This document shows, piece after piece, positions 8,681 through 17,680 of a stretch of DNA of 64,000 bases. The position numbers were made by a program, and so were the translations under genes. Position 1 is the stretch's first letter. Each line of letters begins with the position of its first letter. The stretch is from Escherichia sp. E1V33 (GTDB taxonomy: Bacteria; Pseudomonadota; Gammaproteobacteria; Enterobacterales; Enterobacteriaceae), in assembly GCF_004211955.1 (NCBI RefSeq), contig NZ_RHJI01000005.1, forward strand, positions 245,236 to 309,235, read 5' to 3'. Under the pieces are notes generated by a model. The model saw only the letters and a list, made by a program, of their open reading frames with translations. It made no database searches and was not told where the DNA came from.

Positions 8681-9682
8681 TTATTCCGATTTCTCACCAA
8701 AAACACCGCCACGAATCAGCACAGCCATCACGTAGTGCTGCTGCTCAACTTCTGGTTTCATCCCTTTAGTCACCCAATTGTCCAGTAAGGTATAAAAATC
8801 GAGTTTTTCTTTCGGTTGACGGCAGGCTACACCGCGACTGGTTACAGAACCGTAAGGTTCCACAGCGATAGCCCCCAATTCATCAACTTTTGGATGCCAG
8901 GTATCGATGGTACGTAAAGCATTGCCAATTTTCTGAGAGTGGATACCGGCAATGCCAGCCACCTGATATAACACGCGACTTTTGCTACTGTTGCTGTCGA
9001 GTACCAGCTCCTGCGACGGGAAAACTTCTTGCCCGGCACCAAAACGAACCTGCGCTTCAACGGTAAGCATTACCCACTCTTTTCCGCTCAATCCTTGTTC
9101 AATCGTTGCTGCCAGCTTCGTGACGCTACTTTGGCCCTGATCAAATTGACGTAAGGAGAAGTCATGGCTGTTAAAAGTCCATGATTTGTCGTTAGCGGTG
9201 ACTTTCACCTGAATTTGCTCGGCACCGATACGGTTACGCCACAGAAAACGACCATTTGCCAGATTCAGGGCATAGCGAAGCGCCAGCTCTTTAAAGCCAT
9301 GTTCGCTGATATAACCTTCAATAACGTCGGAAAGCGCCTCCTGGTAAGCCATATCATTACATACTGACGGTGTGGATAAATTACCCAGCACACGCAGCGT
9401 AAACACCACCTTTAACGTATCCGCATCTACCGGAAGCGCAGCCACATCCACCCGTTGCAGGTTGGCTTTTTGGATTTCAGCATCCAGTTTTGTGGGATCG
9501 CTGACAATGGCATTTTTCAGGCGATTAGAGATGGTTCCGCGGACCGCTTTCTCCTGAATCTCAATGGGTTGCCATTCATTTCCTTGCCAGTTACCTGCGT
9601 ACATTACCGCGTCAGAGGTTGCCAGTTTGCGCTCAAATGCCAGTACCGACGCCGTTTTTATTGCTACAGGAGCCTTTGCCAT
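8681..9682 (-). CDS. cas7f: Cas7f (Csy3) backbone subunit of the type I-F complex
   Basis: A 333-residue Csy3 family protein, present in six copies along the crRNA and forming the helical backbone of the surveillance complex. Recognised from the N-terminus ([19 protein letters not shown]) and the family region around [20 protein letters not shown] sequence ([19 protein letters not shown]). Cas7 subunits force every sixth guide base out of the duplex, which matters for interpreting the crRNA-like element near 12.2 kb. The start at 9682 was chosen for AAGGACATAATT before the ATG and for family length. It lies 10 bp after cas5f. Confidence 0.97.
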   Translation of the reverse strand: MAKAPVAIKTASVLAFERKLATSDAVMYAGNWQGNEWQPIEIQEKAVRGTISNRLKNAIVSDPTKLDAEIQKANLQRVDVAALPVDADTLKVVFTLRVLGNLSTPSVCNDMAYQEALSDVIEGYISEHGFKELALRYALNLANGRFLWRNRIGAEQIQVKVTANDKSWTFNSHDFSLRQFDQGQSSVTKLAATIEQGLSGKEWVMLTVEAQVRFGAGQEVFPSQELVLDSNSSKSRVLYQVAGIAGIHSQKIGNALRTIDTWHPKVDELGAIAVEPYGSVTSRGVACRQPKEKLDFYTLLDNWVTKGMKPEVEQQHYVMAVLIRGGVFGEKSE

Positions 9683-9692
9683 AATTATGTCC

Positions 9693-10616
9693 TTATTCTG
9701 TATCGTCATCTTCATTAGTAGTAGGGTCGTCAACGACTGGTATTGCCGAGCAATAGTAACCAGTGTCCGTTGTACGGTAACGCCACATCAGCGGTTGCAA
9801 GCTAGTAATACGATGTAATCCGCGCCATTCGCCAATGCCATAAACTGCTTCGGCAAAGGCAAATGGTGTCGAGGTATCGCGCGCATTTTCAACTTCACCG
9901 GGTGCGTAAACAGGAGAAATGCGTTGGTAGCCACACATTAGCGGTACCAGGAAACCAGGCATTGGCTTCGGCTGGTATACCCATTGTGCGCTGTTATCTT
10001 CTGCCGGAGATTCGGCCTGATATTTAATCGCGGCAAAATCAAGCCAGGCATCAAGCAACGATATATCGGGATGTTGTTGGTGATGTTCAGCCAGCCATTC
10101 ACTGCGGTCGTAAAGCGCATAGCCAGGCATTAAACGCCAGATGATTTTACGCAGTTGCTTTTCATCTTCAGGCGCATGAAAAAGCTGCGGTTCGCGCATG
10201 TCAACAATGCTGCCGCCCGCCAGTTTGTGGCACTGGCAGAGCATTTTCAGATGGTCGCAAAAGGCTGTTCTGCCATATTCACCATTGGTAATTTCTCCAT
10301 TACATTCAATCAGCAGAGAAACCGTCAGGTGCATGCGGCCCTCTTCATTGAACGAGGCGGTTTTACCTTCTCTGGTTAATGGGTTACGGGTGAGAGCGAA
10401 TTGAAAATCGCGCCCGGAGCTGTACGCCTGAATATGCTGTTCATGGCTTACTACCGCACAACCGTCAAAACTTACGCCAAATTCATCCGCCACTTTGCGA
10501 GAAAGCGCATGAACATAACCGAGAAAATGGGTCATCGACGGGAATCCCCAGGTCAACCCGGAGACGGCGTTAGCGTTTTCGATGCGTACATGGGGTAACA
10601 AGAGCAGATAACTCAT
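9693..10616 (-). CDS. cas5f: Cas5f (Csy2) subunit of the type I-F complex
   Basis: A 307-residue Csy2. With Cas8f it forms the tail that holds the crRNA 5' handle. The N-terminus ([20 protein letters not shown]) and the following [15 protein letters not shown] segment are typical of the family. Its ATG overlaps the cas8f stop (ATGA), indicating translational coupling within the csy operon. It is full length, with no sign of damage. Confidence 0.96.
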   Translation of the reverse strand: MSYLLLLPHVRIENANAVSGLTWGFPSMTHFLGYVHALSRKVADEFGVSFDGCAVVSHEQHIQAYSSGRDFQFALTRNPLTREGKTASFNEEGRMHLTVSLLIECNGEITNGEYGRTAFCDHLKMLCQCHKLAGGSIVDMREPQLFHAPEDEKQLRKIIWRLMPGYALYDRSEWLAEHHQQHPDISLLDAWLDFAAIKYQAESPAEDNSAQWVYQPKPMPGFLVPLMCGYQRISPVYAPGEVENARDTSTPFAFAEAVYGIGEWRGLHRITSLQPLMWRYRTTDTGYYCSAIPVVDDPTTNEDDDTE

Positions 10617-11920
10617 TTCAGCGCCTCCTGCAGAACAGCTTCCATTTCACGCATCCGTTGAGTAAACAGGGACTGACTGCGCCACTCTCTTTGCTCGACA
10701 GCACCGACATCGAAACGGGCTTTTTTCAGGCGATAGTTCAGCCAGCGCGCGAAATCATCGGCGACTGTCCCTTGCCAGTCGTTTTTCTCACGTTCCAGCT
10801 TGAAAGTCTCATCTGAGAGGCTTCGCCACGGGTCCAGCCAAAGTTGTTGGTGGCGAGGTAAGTCTGGTGATTGCGCGGACCAGCCCTGCCATTTTTCTTG
10901 CTGAAAAGAGGATGCCTGCATGAACAGCAGATCGATCAACTCGTCAATATATTTCGCCCGCGCAGTACGGATATGAACATTGTTTATGTCAACCTTCAGC
11001 AGGTAAGTCATCCGGGCTATGATGCCCGAAGCTGCCCGATTGAAATCACCGCGTAAGGCAAAAATACTGAGCATGTTTTGTGGTGCGCGATCCAGCGTCG
11101 CCCATGTAGGCGGCATTGATGGCAACAGCCAGACACGACCACCACGCACACTATTGAGCAGAGAAATATTCTGCGGTTTTGTGCCGCCAAAATGCATTTC
11201 GGCAAGATTAGGAAACCGGATATCTGGCTGGGAATGCCATTTTCCTGCTTTGCGCGCATCGCGAATGGCTTTCGATTCCTCGCTAAAGCGCACGGCGGTT
11301 AGCTTTTCATACATCACCTGCGCCAGCGAACTGGAAAACAGTGGGCAGAGCAGGTGATAACCATCCGCAACTGGGAAATAGATTTGTTTTGCCAGTTTAT
11401 GGCTGGCAGGCCGCCCAGTTGTCCATGCCTGGCTAAACCCAGCTACCCACTGCTCCAGTTGCGCTTTATCCTCTGCAAACGTACTTAATACTTGATAATC
11501 ACCACGCTTCATGCTGGCAAGCAGTGAATCTCCATTGACATCGGTTTGTAGCAGTTTTGCGACGTCCAGTGCGGCGGCATTACCAATCGCGTCAGTAGCG
11601 ATATTCGCCAACGATGCCGTGTTTAAATAGCTTTCGGTAGCGGATGTTTCCAGATAAAAGCTGCTGGCCTTAGAATCACCATGACTGAATTTAGCGCCAT
11701 GAGTGACTAATTTGATTTGCCCGGCACGCTTTGCTGCATCCGTTAACCAGTGACGAGGCAGGTAGCGTGCTTCAAGTTCCTGTCGCTCCAGAGCGATAAC
11801 GCTGGCGTCCTCGCCCTGTTCCAACCGCTTTGCTGCTTCTTTTTCAAAGGCATCTATTTTGGGTTGCCTTCGCGAAGCGATGTAGTCAGTGATAAATTGT
11901 ATTAGCGCCGTTTTTTCCAT
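10613..11920 (-). CDS. cas8f: Cas8f (Csy1) large subunit of the type I-F complex
   Basis: A 435-residue Csy1, the subunit that reads the CC PAM and recruits Cas2/3 after target binding. Recognised by family features such as THGAKFSHGDSKASSF, GGTKPQNISLLNS and GRVWLLPSMPP. The start at 11920 follows AAAGGAGCCGAG; an ATG five codons upstream lies inside that ribosome-binding region. It is the first gene of the csy operon, with a 326-bp gap to cas3 upstream holding its promoter and the crRNA-like element. That gap means the csy genes can be regulated separately from cas1-cas2/3. Confidence 0.96.
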   Translation of the reverse strand: MEKTALIQFITDYIASRRQPKIDAFEKEAAKRLEQGEDASVIALERQELEARYLPRHWLTDAAKRAGQIKLVTHGAKFSHGDSKASSFYLETSATESYLNTASLANIATDAIGNAAALDVAKLLQTDVNGDSLLASMKRGDYQVLSTFAEDKAQLEQWVAGFSQAWTTGRPASHKLAKQIYFPVADGYHLLCPLFSSSLAQVMYEKLTAVRFSEESKAIRDARKAGKWHSQPDIRFPNLAEMHFGGTKPQNISLLNSVRGGRVWLLPSMPPTWATLDRAPQNMLSIFALRGDFNRAASGIIARMTYLLKVDINNVHIRTARAKYIDELIDLLFMQASSFQQEKWQGWSAQSPDLPRHQQLWLDPWRSLSDETFKLEREKNDWQGTVADDFARWLNYRLKKARFDVGAVEQREWRSQSLFTQRMREMEAVLQEALK

Positions 11921-12048
11921 CTCGGCTCCTTTCATTAATCCATCAAATTGAAGTTGCTCCCTGACTTCACTGAAAAATCTCCGTAGCCCAACATGGCTTC
12001 AGTACAACGACGCATACAGCAAAAGGGGCAACGCCCGTGGTGATTAAC

Positions 12049-12087
12049 ATGAATTATCATCCTAGAGTTATCTTCGGTTTAATTTAA
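12049..12087 (+). other. Twelve-codon open frame overlapping the target site (possible CreT-like element)
   Basis: ATG-AAT-TAT-CAT-CCT-AGA... TAA encodes MNYHPRVIFGLI. It lies on the same strand as, and upstream of, the crRNA-like unit and contains one rare AGA codon. CreTA toxin-antitoxin modules have this order (small toxin, then crRNA-like antitoxin), so it is recorded. It has no convincing Shine-Dalgarno sequence and no clear promoter, and the guide matches within the frame rather than upstream of it. A chance open frame is the more likely explanation. Confidence 0.15.
12053..12087 (-). promoter_or_regulatory. Probable csy promoter region overlapped by a CreR-type target site
   Basis: On the minus strand the candidate -10 hexamers are GATAAC (12067-12072) and GATAAT (12053-12058); upstream -35 candidates are weak. 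On the plus strand CC (12061-12062) precedes a 25-bp sequence (12063-12087) starting TAGAGTTATCTTCGG. It matches the spacer of the crRNA-like unit at 12192 in 13 of the first 15 positions, with mismatches only at 6 and 12. Csy complex bound here would block RNA polymerase without extended pairing and so probably without cleavage. The target match is seen directly; the promoter assignment is tentative. Confidence 0.65.
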
Positions 12088-12134
12088 CTACGTCACATGT
12101 AATCACCTTGAGTTACATTAACATAATTCACTAT

Positions 12135-12163
12135 TTGCCACACAATGATTTAATAGCTAACAT
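12135..12163 (+). promoter_or_regulatory. Promoter of the crRNA-like RNA
   Basis: TTGCCA (12135-12140, 5/6) and TAACAT (12158-12163, 4/6) are separated by exactly 17 bp. The predicted start is near 12170, at the base of the degenerate repeat hairpin, so the transcript would begin with the intact CTGCC/GGCAG stem. It diverges from the csy promoter on the other strand. Confidence 0.55.
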
Positions 12164-12165
12164 TC

Positions 12166-12238
12166 ACGCACTGCCATCGGCAGCTTAGAAATAGAGGTAT
12201 CTCCGGATACGGACTTGTAAACTGCCGTACAGGCAGCT
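12166..12238 (+). ncRNA. crRNA-like guide RNA with degenerate I-F repeats (CreR/CreA type)
   Basis: The first pseudo-repeat keeps the hairpin stem CTGCC (12171-12175)/GGCAG (12179-12183), with the loop shortened from 5 to 3 nt, and a perfect handle CTTAGAAA (12184-12191). A 25-nt spacer (12192-12216, starting TAGAGGTATCTCCGG) follows. The second pseudo-repeat is 12217-12238: GTAAA replaces GTTCA, the hairpin CTGCCGTACAGGCAG is intact, and the handle is lost after CT. Cas6f cutting at both hairpins would give a mature guide with a shortened spacer. The unit runs opposite to both arrays. The predicted target is 12063-12087, beside the csy promoter, with a CC PAM. It ends 9 bp from the cas3 stop, on the antisense strand. 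Confidence 0.8.
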
Positions 12239-12246
12239 CGCCCCCA

Positions 12247-15200
12247 TCACAGGTTGCGAAACACCCCAAGCCATGGGTGATAACGCCAGTCATCGACCGC
12301 ATCTTCTTCACTGGCCGGTACTCTCACTTCAGCAAACATTTCGCCAACACGCTGTATTTCACAACGTTGCTTATCAGCTAACTTCAACAAAACGTGCCGG
12401 AAATCCATCACGCCCCAGCAAGCGACGCCGCTGGCGCATCTCACCTCTTCTCGCCTGAAATTCCCTTGCGCTTTACGCTCGTTGTCGTCCGTACGGGAAT
12501 AGAAACGCGCTTCGCTTTCTTCATCATCCATATGCAGAAAAAACACCGCCTCCGGCAAAGGGGAATATCGAAACGGCGTCTGGCGTTGCATCCAGCCGTT
12601 CCAGCTTAGCGGTGCACGCCACCATTGCGCCGCCACCACATGTTTGCTTTTACTGCTCATCAATTCAGCGGATAAACGACTATGTTCAAGCTCCGCCAGT
12701 TTGTTGTCATTATTGGCAGACAGGATCCGCGGCAAGGCGTTAATCGTCCGGTAGTCCGCGATCGGAATCAGTTCGCAAATATCGTGGCTATTCAGCAAGT
12801 GTTCTTTTGTTTCGAAACCTGGTTTACAAAATGCGGGGGCTTTTTTCTGCAATGCCTTAATATTGCTACGTAAAATAACCAGATTCTCACTGGTCGGCAC
12901 ATTTCTACGGTGGCGCTGAATACGTCCGGCAAACTGGATAATCGAACGCATGGAGCTTGGTTCGATAATTCCCCAGTCCGCATCCCAGTCACGCCCCACT
13001 TCTATAACCGATGTCCCCAACACCACAAACAGATGGTGCGATTCCGGACGGTTATGTAAGGCTTCAGCGATATCTTCGTTGTTCCAGAAATCGAGTTCGT
13101 TATGACGAGTAAAAGCGCGATCCAGTCGCTTCTCAATATCTGAACGCACCGCCAAAGGGTGTCGGGAGTGGTAAACACAGTAATGAATGCAGACATCTTC
13201 TGGTGAAGGAATGGCAATCAGGGCTTTGGTCACCGCAACCAGTGGATTGATATTCGCGAAGCGCACCAGGCCCAGCGAAACGGTTTTACCGCTTTCGTGT
13301 CGCTGGCGATGCGCCTGATGCAACTTCAGCATTTGCGTATGTACCGTCTGGGCCACACTTTCGGTAACGTCATGTATCGCACCCGATGCAGATGAAACCG
13401 AAGCTACACGCCCGAAATGCAGTCGCTCTTTTTCAGCCAGCATCACCGCTCGTCGTGCAACAAATTTGGCATGAGCATCACGAAACCCAGACCCGTCGCA
13501 AATTTGCGTTGCATCAGCATCTTTTTCATCAAACCAGGCACAGCAGATATTGACGGGTCTGCCGTTGGTACCACAAGACGCCTGCCATATTTTACGCCCA
13601 GCAAGATAAGCCGCGAACAGCGCCTGAATCAGCCCTGGCGGTAGCGTCGCCGAGGAGAGTAATACCCGCGTTCCCAGCATCCCGGCCCAGTTCATCAAAC
13701 GACATACCGCATGAAGATCGGCAATATCAAAGTCATCAGGTTCGTCGAGCACTAAATCGCTGGTTAACAGGCGCAACATCGCCGGAAGCTGTTTCCCGCC
13801 ACGCACACCCTCGGTCGCGGAAATAAGGTGATCAATCGTCGCGACCAGAATCGGCGCGCTCACTAACTCCTTAAGTTTGCTGTCATCCTTCAACCATTTT
13901 TCCAGCGCCCCGGTATGCAGGCTGCCTTCGTACTTCACGAACTGTTGCTCCTCTGCTGGCGACTCTTGCGAAGCACTTCCGCAATCATTGTCGATTTTTT
14001 CCTGCTGCCAGAGTTGCTTAACTGCCGCCGAACCAATCAGTACCGCCAGCTCATCCTCACCCAATCCAAGCCGACTGCGCAGAGCATCGCCGGTTTGCAA
14101 AGTCAGCGTGCGTAATCCCAGCGCAACGGTAAAGCGGCACCCTTCTCGCTCGTCGGCAAGTGCATACATAATGCGGGCGTTCGCAAAGGTTTTACCACAC
14201 CCCGTCGAGGCCATATTGACGCCGAAAAATCCCTCTTCACGACTTCGTTCACGTAACGCTCGCGCCACATCCCAGGCTTTATCTTGCCAGCGATATTTCG
14301 TATCTGCGGCCCGCTGGCTAAAACCTTTATGTCGGGCAATTGCCGGAAGCGATGCCCGTGTGTGCATCAGTTGCCGCCCAAGCAGATACGCATGATGCGC
14401 GACGCCCACAAGATGCTCGTCTAGCCGTTGTTTGAGCGTGCCGCTTTGACGATCGCTATTTGCCCAGACGATATATTCCGGGTCTTGCCATTTTTGCTGC
14501 GCGTCATTAGATGAATAATTGTGATCGGCAAGCATCAGGCAAAAACGCGCCATATGTAATGGAAACAGTTGCTCCATCTGTCCCCATTCCTTTAAACCGT
14601 TAGCGTTACGCGCCCGGCGGGCTATCTGACGCGCTTTTTCTCGCCAGCTTGCGCTTTGAAGCGGCGTTCCAGACGGAAACTGCCAGACGTGCTCAAAATC
14701 CTGTTGCGTCCAGTCATTTTTGCGGTGGTTGACGGCATTCCAGTCAGCATTGAGTTGCTTCTCGAGCCAACTTTCACACCCTTTGCATGATTGTTCCGGT
14801 TGTGGAGAAAGATTCTCCGGCATTCGATGATGGGAAAGGATCAGCCAACCTATCGTTTTGGCTAGCGGTTGCAGCGAACTGAATGGACTATTTGAAAAAT
14901 GAGGCGTGTCTTTTTGCAGGCGCTCAAGAATCGCGGTTTCATCATCTGCCGTTAATTCCCCGAGTTTCTCCAGCCACACATCGTCTGGCTGTTCACCAAC
15001 AAACGCCTGGAAAAGCCGCAGTGAGATCCATTCATGCCGATAAGGTTGATAACTGCGGGCATTCTTTTGGGTCAGGCTTTGCTGAAAACTGCGTCCGGAT
15101 TTTCCAAAATCATGAAATAACCCCGCGATGGCTGCCAGCAACGCAATGCTTTCCGCACATTGCCAGCGGTTTTCTTCTTTGTTCACCAGGCTGGTTTGCG

Positions 15201-15480
15201 TTGTTCGATTTGTGGGAACGCGCCCCTGAGCATTAAAACGACGAATATTGCCCACAATCCACATCAACTCCATTTGCCCGTTCTTTTTCAGCCAGTGACA
15301 TGCCACCGCGGTATTTCGCCTGGCTGTTTTGCGCAGTAAGCGGCGTAAAGTGTTAACACCTTCCTGAGTAATCACCGTTTGCCATGCGGCATCACCAGTA
15401 CGTTCGGCAAATTGGTCAATAATGCGGCAGCTTTCTACGCGAGCATTTTTCGTACAGCGAGAGATAATAAGGACATTCAT
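12247..15480 (-). CDS. cas3: Cas2-Cas3 fusion nuclease-helicase (type I-F)
   Basis: A 1077-residue protein. The N-terminal Cas2 domain (MNVLIISRCTKNARVESCRI) joins Cas1 for spacer capture. An HD nuclease domain with GLFHDFGKSGR is near residue 120. A superfamily 2 helicase follows, with motif I STGCGKT near residue 424, motif II DEPDD near 577 and a motif VI-like region FAGRIQRHRR. It degrades DNA bound by the Csy complex. Its ATG overlaps the cas1 stop by 4 bp, so the two are coupled. A perfect 32-bp match to the second-oldest spacer of array 2 lies at 13704-13735, just after motif II. It appears intact. Confidence 0.97.
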   Translation of the reverse strand: MNVLIISRCTKNARVESCRIIDQFAERTGDAAWQTVITQEGVNTLRRLLRKTARRNTAVACHWLKKNGQMELMWIVGNIRRFNAQGRVPTNRTTQTSLVNKEENRWQCAESIALLAAIAGLFHDFGKSGRSFQQSLTQKNARSYQPYRHEWISLRLFQAFVGEQPDDVWLEKLGELTADDETAILERLQKDTPHFSNSPFSSLQPLAKTIGWLILSHHRMPENLSPQPEQSCKGCESWLEKQLNADWNAVNHRKNDWTQQDFEHVWQFPSGTPLQSASWREKARQIARRARNANGLKEWGQMEQLFPLHMARFCLMLADHNYSSNDAQQKWQDPEYIVWANSDRQSGTLKQRLDEHLVGVAHHAYLLGRQLMHTRASLPAIARHKGFSQRAADTKYRWQDKAWDVARALRERSREEGFFGVNMASTGCGKTFANARIMYALADEREGCRFTVALGLRTLTLQTGDALRSRLGLGEDELAVLIGSAAVKQLWQQEKIDNDCGSASQESPAEEQQFVKYEGSLHTGALEKWLKDDSKLKELVSAPILVATIDHLISATEGVRGGKQLPAMLRLLTSDLVLDEPDDFDIADLHAVCRLMNWAGMLGTRVLLSSATLPPGLIQALFAAYLAGRKIWQASCGTNGRPVNICCAWFDEKDADATQICDGSGFRDAHAKFVARRAVMLAEKERLHFGRVASVSSASGAIHDVTESVAQTVHTQMLKLHQAHRQRHESGKTVSLGLVRFANINPLVAVTKALIAIPSPEDVCIHYCVYHSRHPLAVRSDIEKRLDRAFTRHNELDFWNNEDIAEALHNRPESHHLFVVLGTSVIEVGRDWDADWGIIEPSSMRSIIQFAGRIQRHRRNVPTSENLVILRSNIKALQKKAPAFCKPGFETKEHLLNSHDICELIPIADYRTINALPRILSANNDNKLAELEHSRLSAELMSSKSKHVVAAQWWRAPLSWNGWMQRQTPFRYSPLPEAVFFLHMDDEESEARFYSRTDDNERKAQGNFRREEVRCASGVACWGVMDFRHVLLKLADKQRCEIQRVGEMFAEVRVPASEEDAVDDWRYHPWLGVFRNL
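13704..13735 (-). other. Protospacer inside cas3 matching an array 2 spacer
   Basis: This stretch is identical over all 32 bp to the spacer at 16720-16751. On the crRNA-sense strand the two bases 5' of the match are GA, not CC. A CC lies three bases further out, as expected for a slipped acquisition event. Without an adjacent PAM the match should be tolerated. Confidence 0.95.
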
Positions 15481-16460
15481 TGGTCAGCCTTAGCCAGTGC
15501 CTGGGCCGTATCTTGCAAGGAGGTGATCATGACATCCAGAGCATCTGCTTGTTGAAAGACATTGATGCAGCGTTGACGAAACTCCTGAGCATCTTCTCCC
15601 GCCATTGCGGCAATAAATGCTTGCGGCATAACCAGGGCATCTTTAATCAGATCGGCAAGGTCAAAAACGAGGCCGCCGCGACGTGTCTTACCGTGCATTA
15701 CTGCTAAACCGTGCGGGATCCCGGTTATCCACGCCGCCACTGCCGCCAGCCCATAAGCCAGATAATTACCCTGATCGAGGAAGCGGTTAGCCATATCAAC
15801 TCCACCTCCCCGTTTTGCGCGGGTAAAGTCGCCATAGCCTACGGTTTGGCTCACCATTTTGTAGAGTGCTTTGGTCAATTTGGCCTCTACGAGCATAAGC
15901 TGCGTATGGTTTTCTGCCGCCTCTATTTCTTCACGAGTACGATTTAGCAGGGTCTGCAGCGCATTAGCCTCAGGCTGAAAGGCGTGTTCACGCTGCATTT
16001 TCGCGCTGGTCCAGTACTTATCGATATGTGTCAGGCGGATTAACTGAAAACGTTTCGCGGCGGCAAGTCGTTTATCTTCAACAAACCAAAAAGAAACCCA
16101 CTGCTGAAGATATTCAGTAGGACGATATTCGCTTTGCGGACTGAGCCAGGAGACATCAACATCAACTTCATTTGCCGAATACAGCGGCGTACCATCCGTA
16201 CCACAAAAGCCCACCATCACCCCGGCATGGGCGAATTCACGCATCGCCGCCTGAGTAACGGATGTTCCCATTCCCAACATCAATGCCGTGGTATTCGCAA
16301 TGGGGATATTCCAGTAGTACGACTCCTTACCTTCACTGGTAACATATTCCACTCGCCCACCGTTCACCTGTACCCGGCATTTTTCCAGATAATAAATATT
16401 GGCGCGTTTAGAGTGGAGAATGGTTTTGAGATCGGAAGGCGTAAGGTAATTCGAAGACAT
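15477..16460 (-). CDS. cas1: Cas1 integrase (type I-F)
   Basis: A 327-residue Cas1 that, with Cas2/3, inserts new spacers at the leader end of the arrays. The I-F N-terminus is present (MSSNYLTPSDLKTILHSKRANIYYLEK). The metal-site region includes the conserved His and Asp residues (GLAVMHGKTRRGGLVFDLADLIKDA). ATG at 16460 was chosen because AGGA lies 7 nt upstream; a GTG two codons earlier is possible. It is the first gene of the cas1-cas2/3 operon, with 171 bp separating it from the leader-distal end of array 2. Confidence 0.97.
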   Translation of the reverse strand: MSSNYLTPSDLKTILHSKRANIYYLEKCRVQVNGGRVEYVTSEGKESYYWNIPIANTTALMLGMGTSVTQAAMREFAHAGVMVGFCGTDGTPLYSANEVDVDVSWLSPQSEYRPTEYLQQWVSFWFVEDKRLAAAKRFQLIRLTHIDKYWTSAKMQREHAFQPEANALQTLLNRTREEIEAAENHTQLMLVEAKLTKALYKMVSQTVGYGDFTRAKRGGGVDMANRFLDQGNYLAYGLAAVAAWITGIPHGLAVMHGKTRRGGLVFDLADLIKDALVMPQAFIAAMAGEDAQEFRQRCINVFQQADALDVMITSLQDTAQALAKADQ

Positions 16461-16631
16461 AAACACATCCTGTGATTATTTTTGTTTGAAGGAGTCAGGA
16501 TTAGTACAGCATTGATTTCTGTGCGAGAAATTGATTTTTATCGCAATTATCACAATTGTTATTGTGTGTTGCAGCTAATGGTTCGGAGTTGAGAACGCCA
16601 TAATGCAGCTAAATTTCTGCCATCATCGTAT
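16461..16631 (-). promoter_or_regulatory. Upstream region of cas1
   Basis: This AT-rich gap must contain the cas1-cas2/3 promoter on the minus strand. Several T/A-rich -10-like hexamers occur (for example GATAAT and GATAAA around 16530-16550), but no pair is clear enough to choose. No match to the crRNA-like guide was seen here, so that guide seems aimed at the csy promoter only. Confidence 0.4.
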
Positions 16632-17680
16632 TTGTGAAGCTGCCTGTACGGCAGTGAACCAGCCGAAATATCACTTTTCGCCATCTCTTCCTTTCTAAGC
16701 TGCCTGTACGGCAGTGAACATACCGCATGAAGATCGGCAATATCAAAGTCATTTCTAAGCTGCCTGTACGGCAGTGAACGGATTGTTGAACGCAGTCAGC
16801 AGGCGGAACGATTTCTAAGCTGCCTGTACGGCAGTGAACCTATTTTTTCAGAAATGGCCTTTTCCATTTCTTTTCTAAGCTGCCTGTACGGCAGTGAACT
16901 CTGTAGCCAGCCCGCACTCGATGGCCAGATTTTTCTAAGCTGCCTGTACGGCAGTGAACAATTACACAGACTTAACGAATTGTTACGGGCATTTCTAAGC
17001 TGCCTGTACGGCAGTGAACCGTACCGGAGATAATGCCACGTTTGTTATCGTTTTCTAAGCTGCCTGTACGGCAGTGAACTTGGGATTGAAGAAAAGCCAG
17101 GGTGTTTCGGTTTTCTAAGCTGCCTGTACGGCAGTGAACGTACTATGCAAATGCTCGGGGGACGTCCTTCATTTCTAAGCTGCCTGTACGGCAGTGAACC
17201 GTGATCCGCGCGGAATGCCTGGCTGTTTGCATTTCTAAGCTGCCTGTACGGCAGTGAACTCTGCCACTCAAGCGGCAGATGCTCAGACTCTTTTCTAAGC
17301 TGCCTGTACGGCAGTGAACACTTCTCGTCAATCCACTCCTGATGTTCATCATTTCTAAGCTGCCTGTACGGCAGTGAACTAACGCTCGGTGGCGGATTCT
17401 TTAGAGGTTGATTTCTAAGCTGCCTGTACGGCAGTGAACAATAAGACAATCCGTTCAATCGTCGCTTCCTGTTTCTAAGCTGCCTGTACGGCAGTGAACG
17501 GTAAAACCGCCATTGCAGCGTTTATTACAGATTTTCTAAGCTGCCTTTACGGCAGTGAACTTTGTATGATACGCGTAATACCTGCTTATGATTTTCTAAG
17601 CTGCCTGTACGGCAGTGAACATTAACGCGCCCATCAGCACCGCGCAGGATCATTTCTAAGCTGCCTGTACGGCAGTGAAC
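16632..17680 (-). CRISPR. Type I-F CRISPR array 2
   Basis: There are 18 repeats and 17 spacers (32 bp; one of 33), with the same repeat and orientation as array 1. The leader is on the right. The leftmost repeat (16632-16659) differs at three bases near its left end, as expected for the leader-distal terminal repeat. One internal repeat (17533-17560) has a single loop change. The second-oldest spacer (16720-16751) matches cas3 exactly. I recognised no other spacer target inside this window by eye. Confidence 0.98.

Noticed and set aside
16461..16631. Second target of the crRNA-like guide in the cas1 promoter region
   Set aside because: No TAGAG-type seed next to CC was found by eye, so regulation of cas1-cas2/3 by the guide is not claimed.
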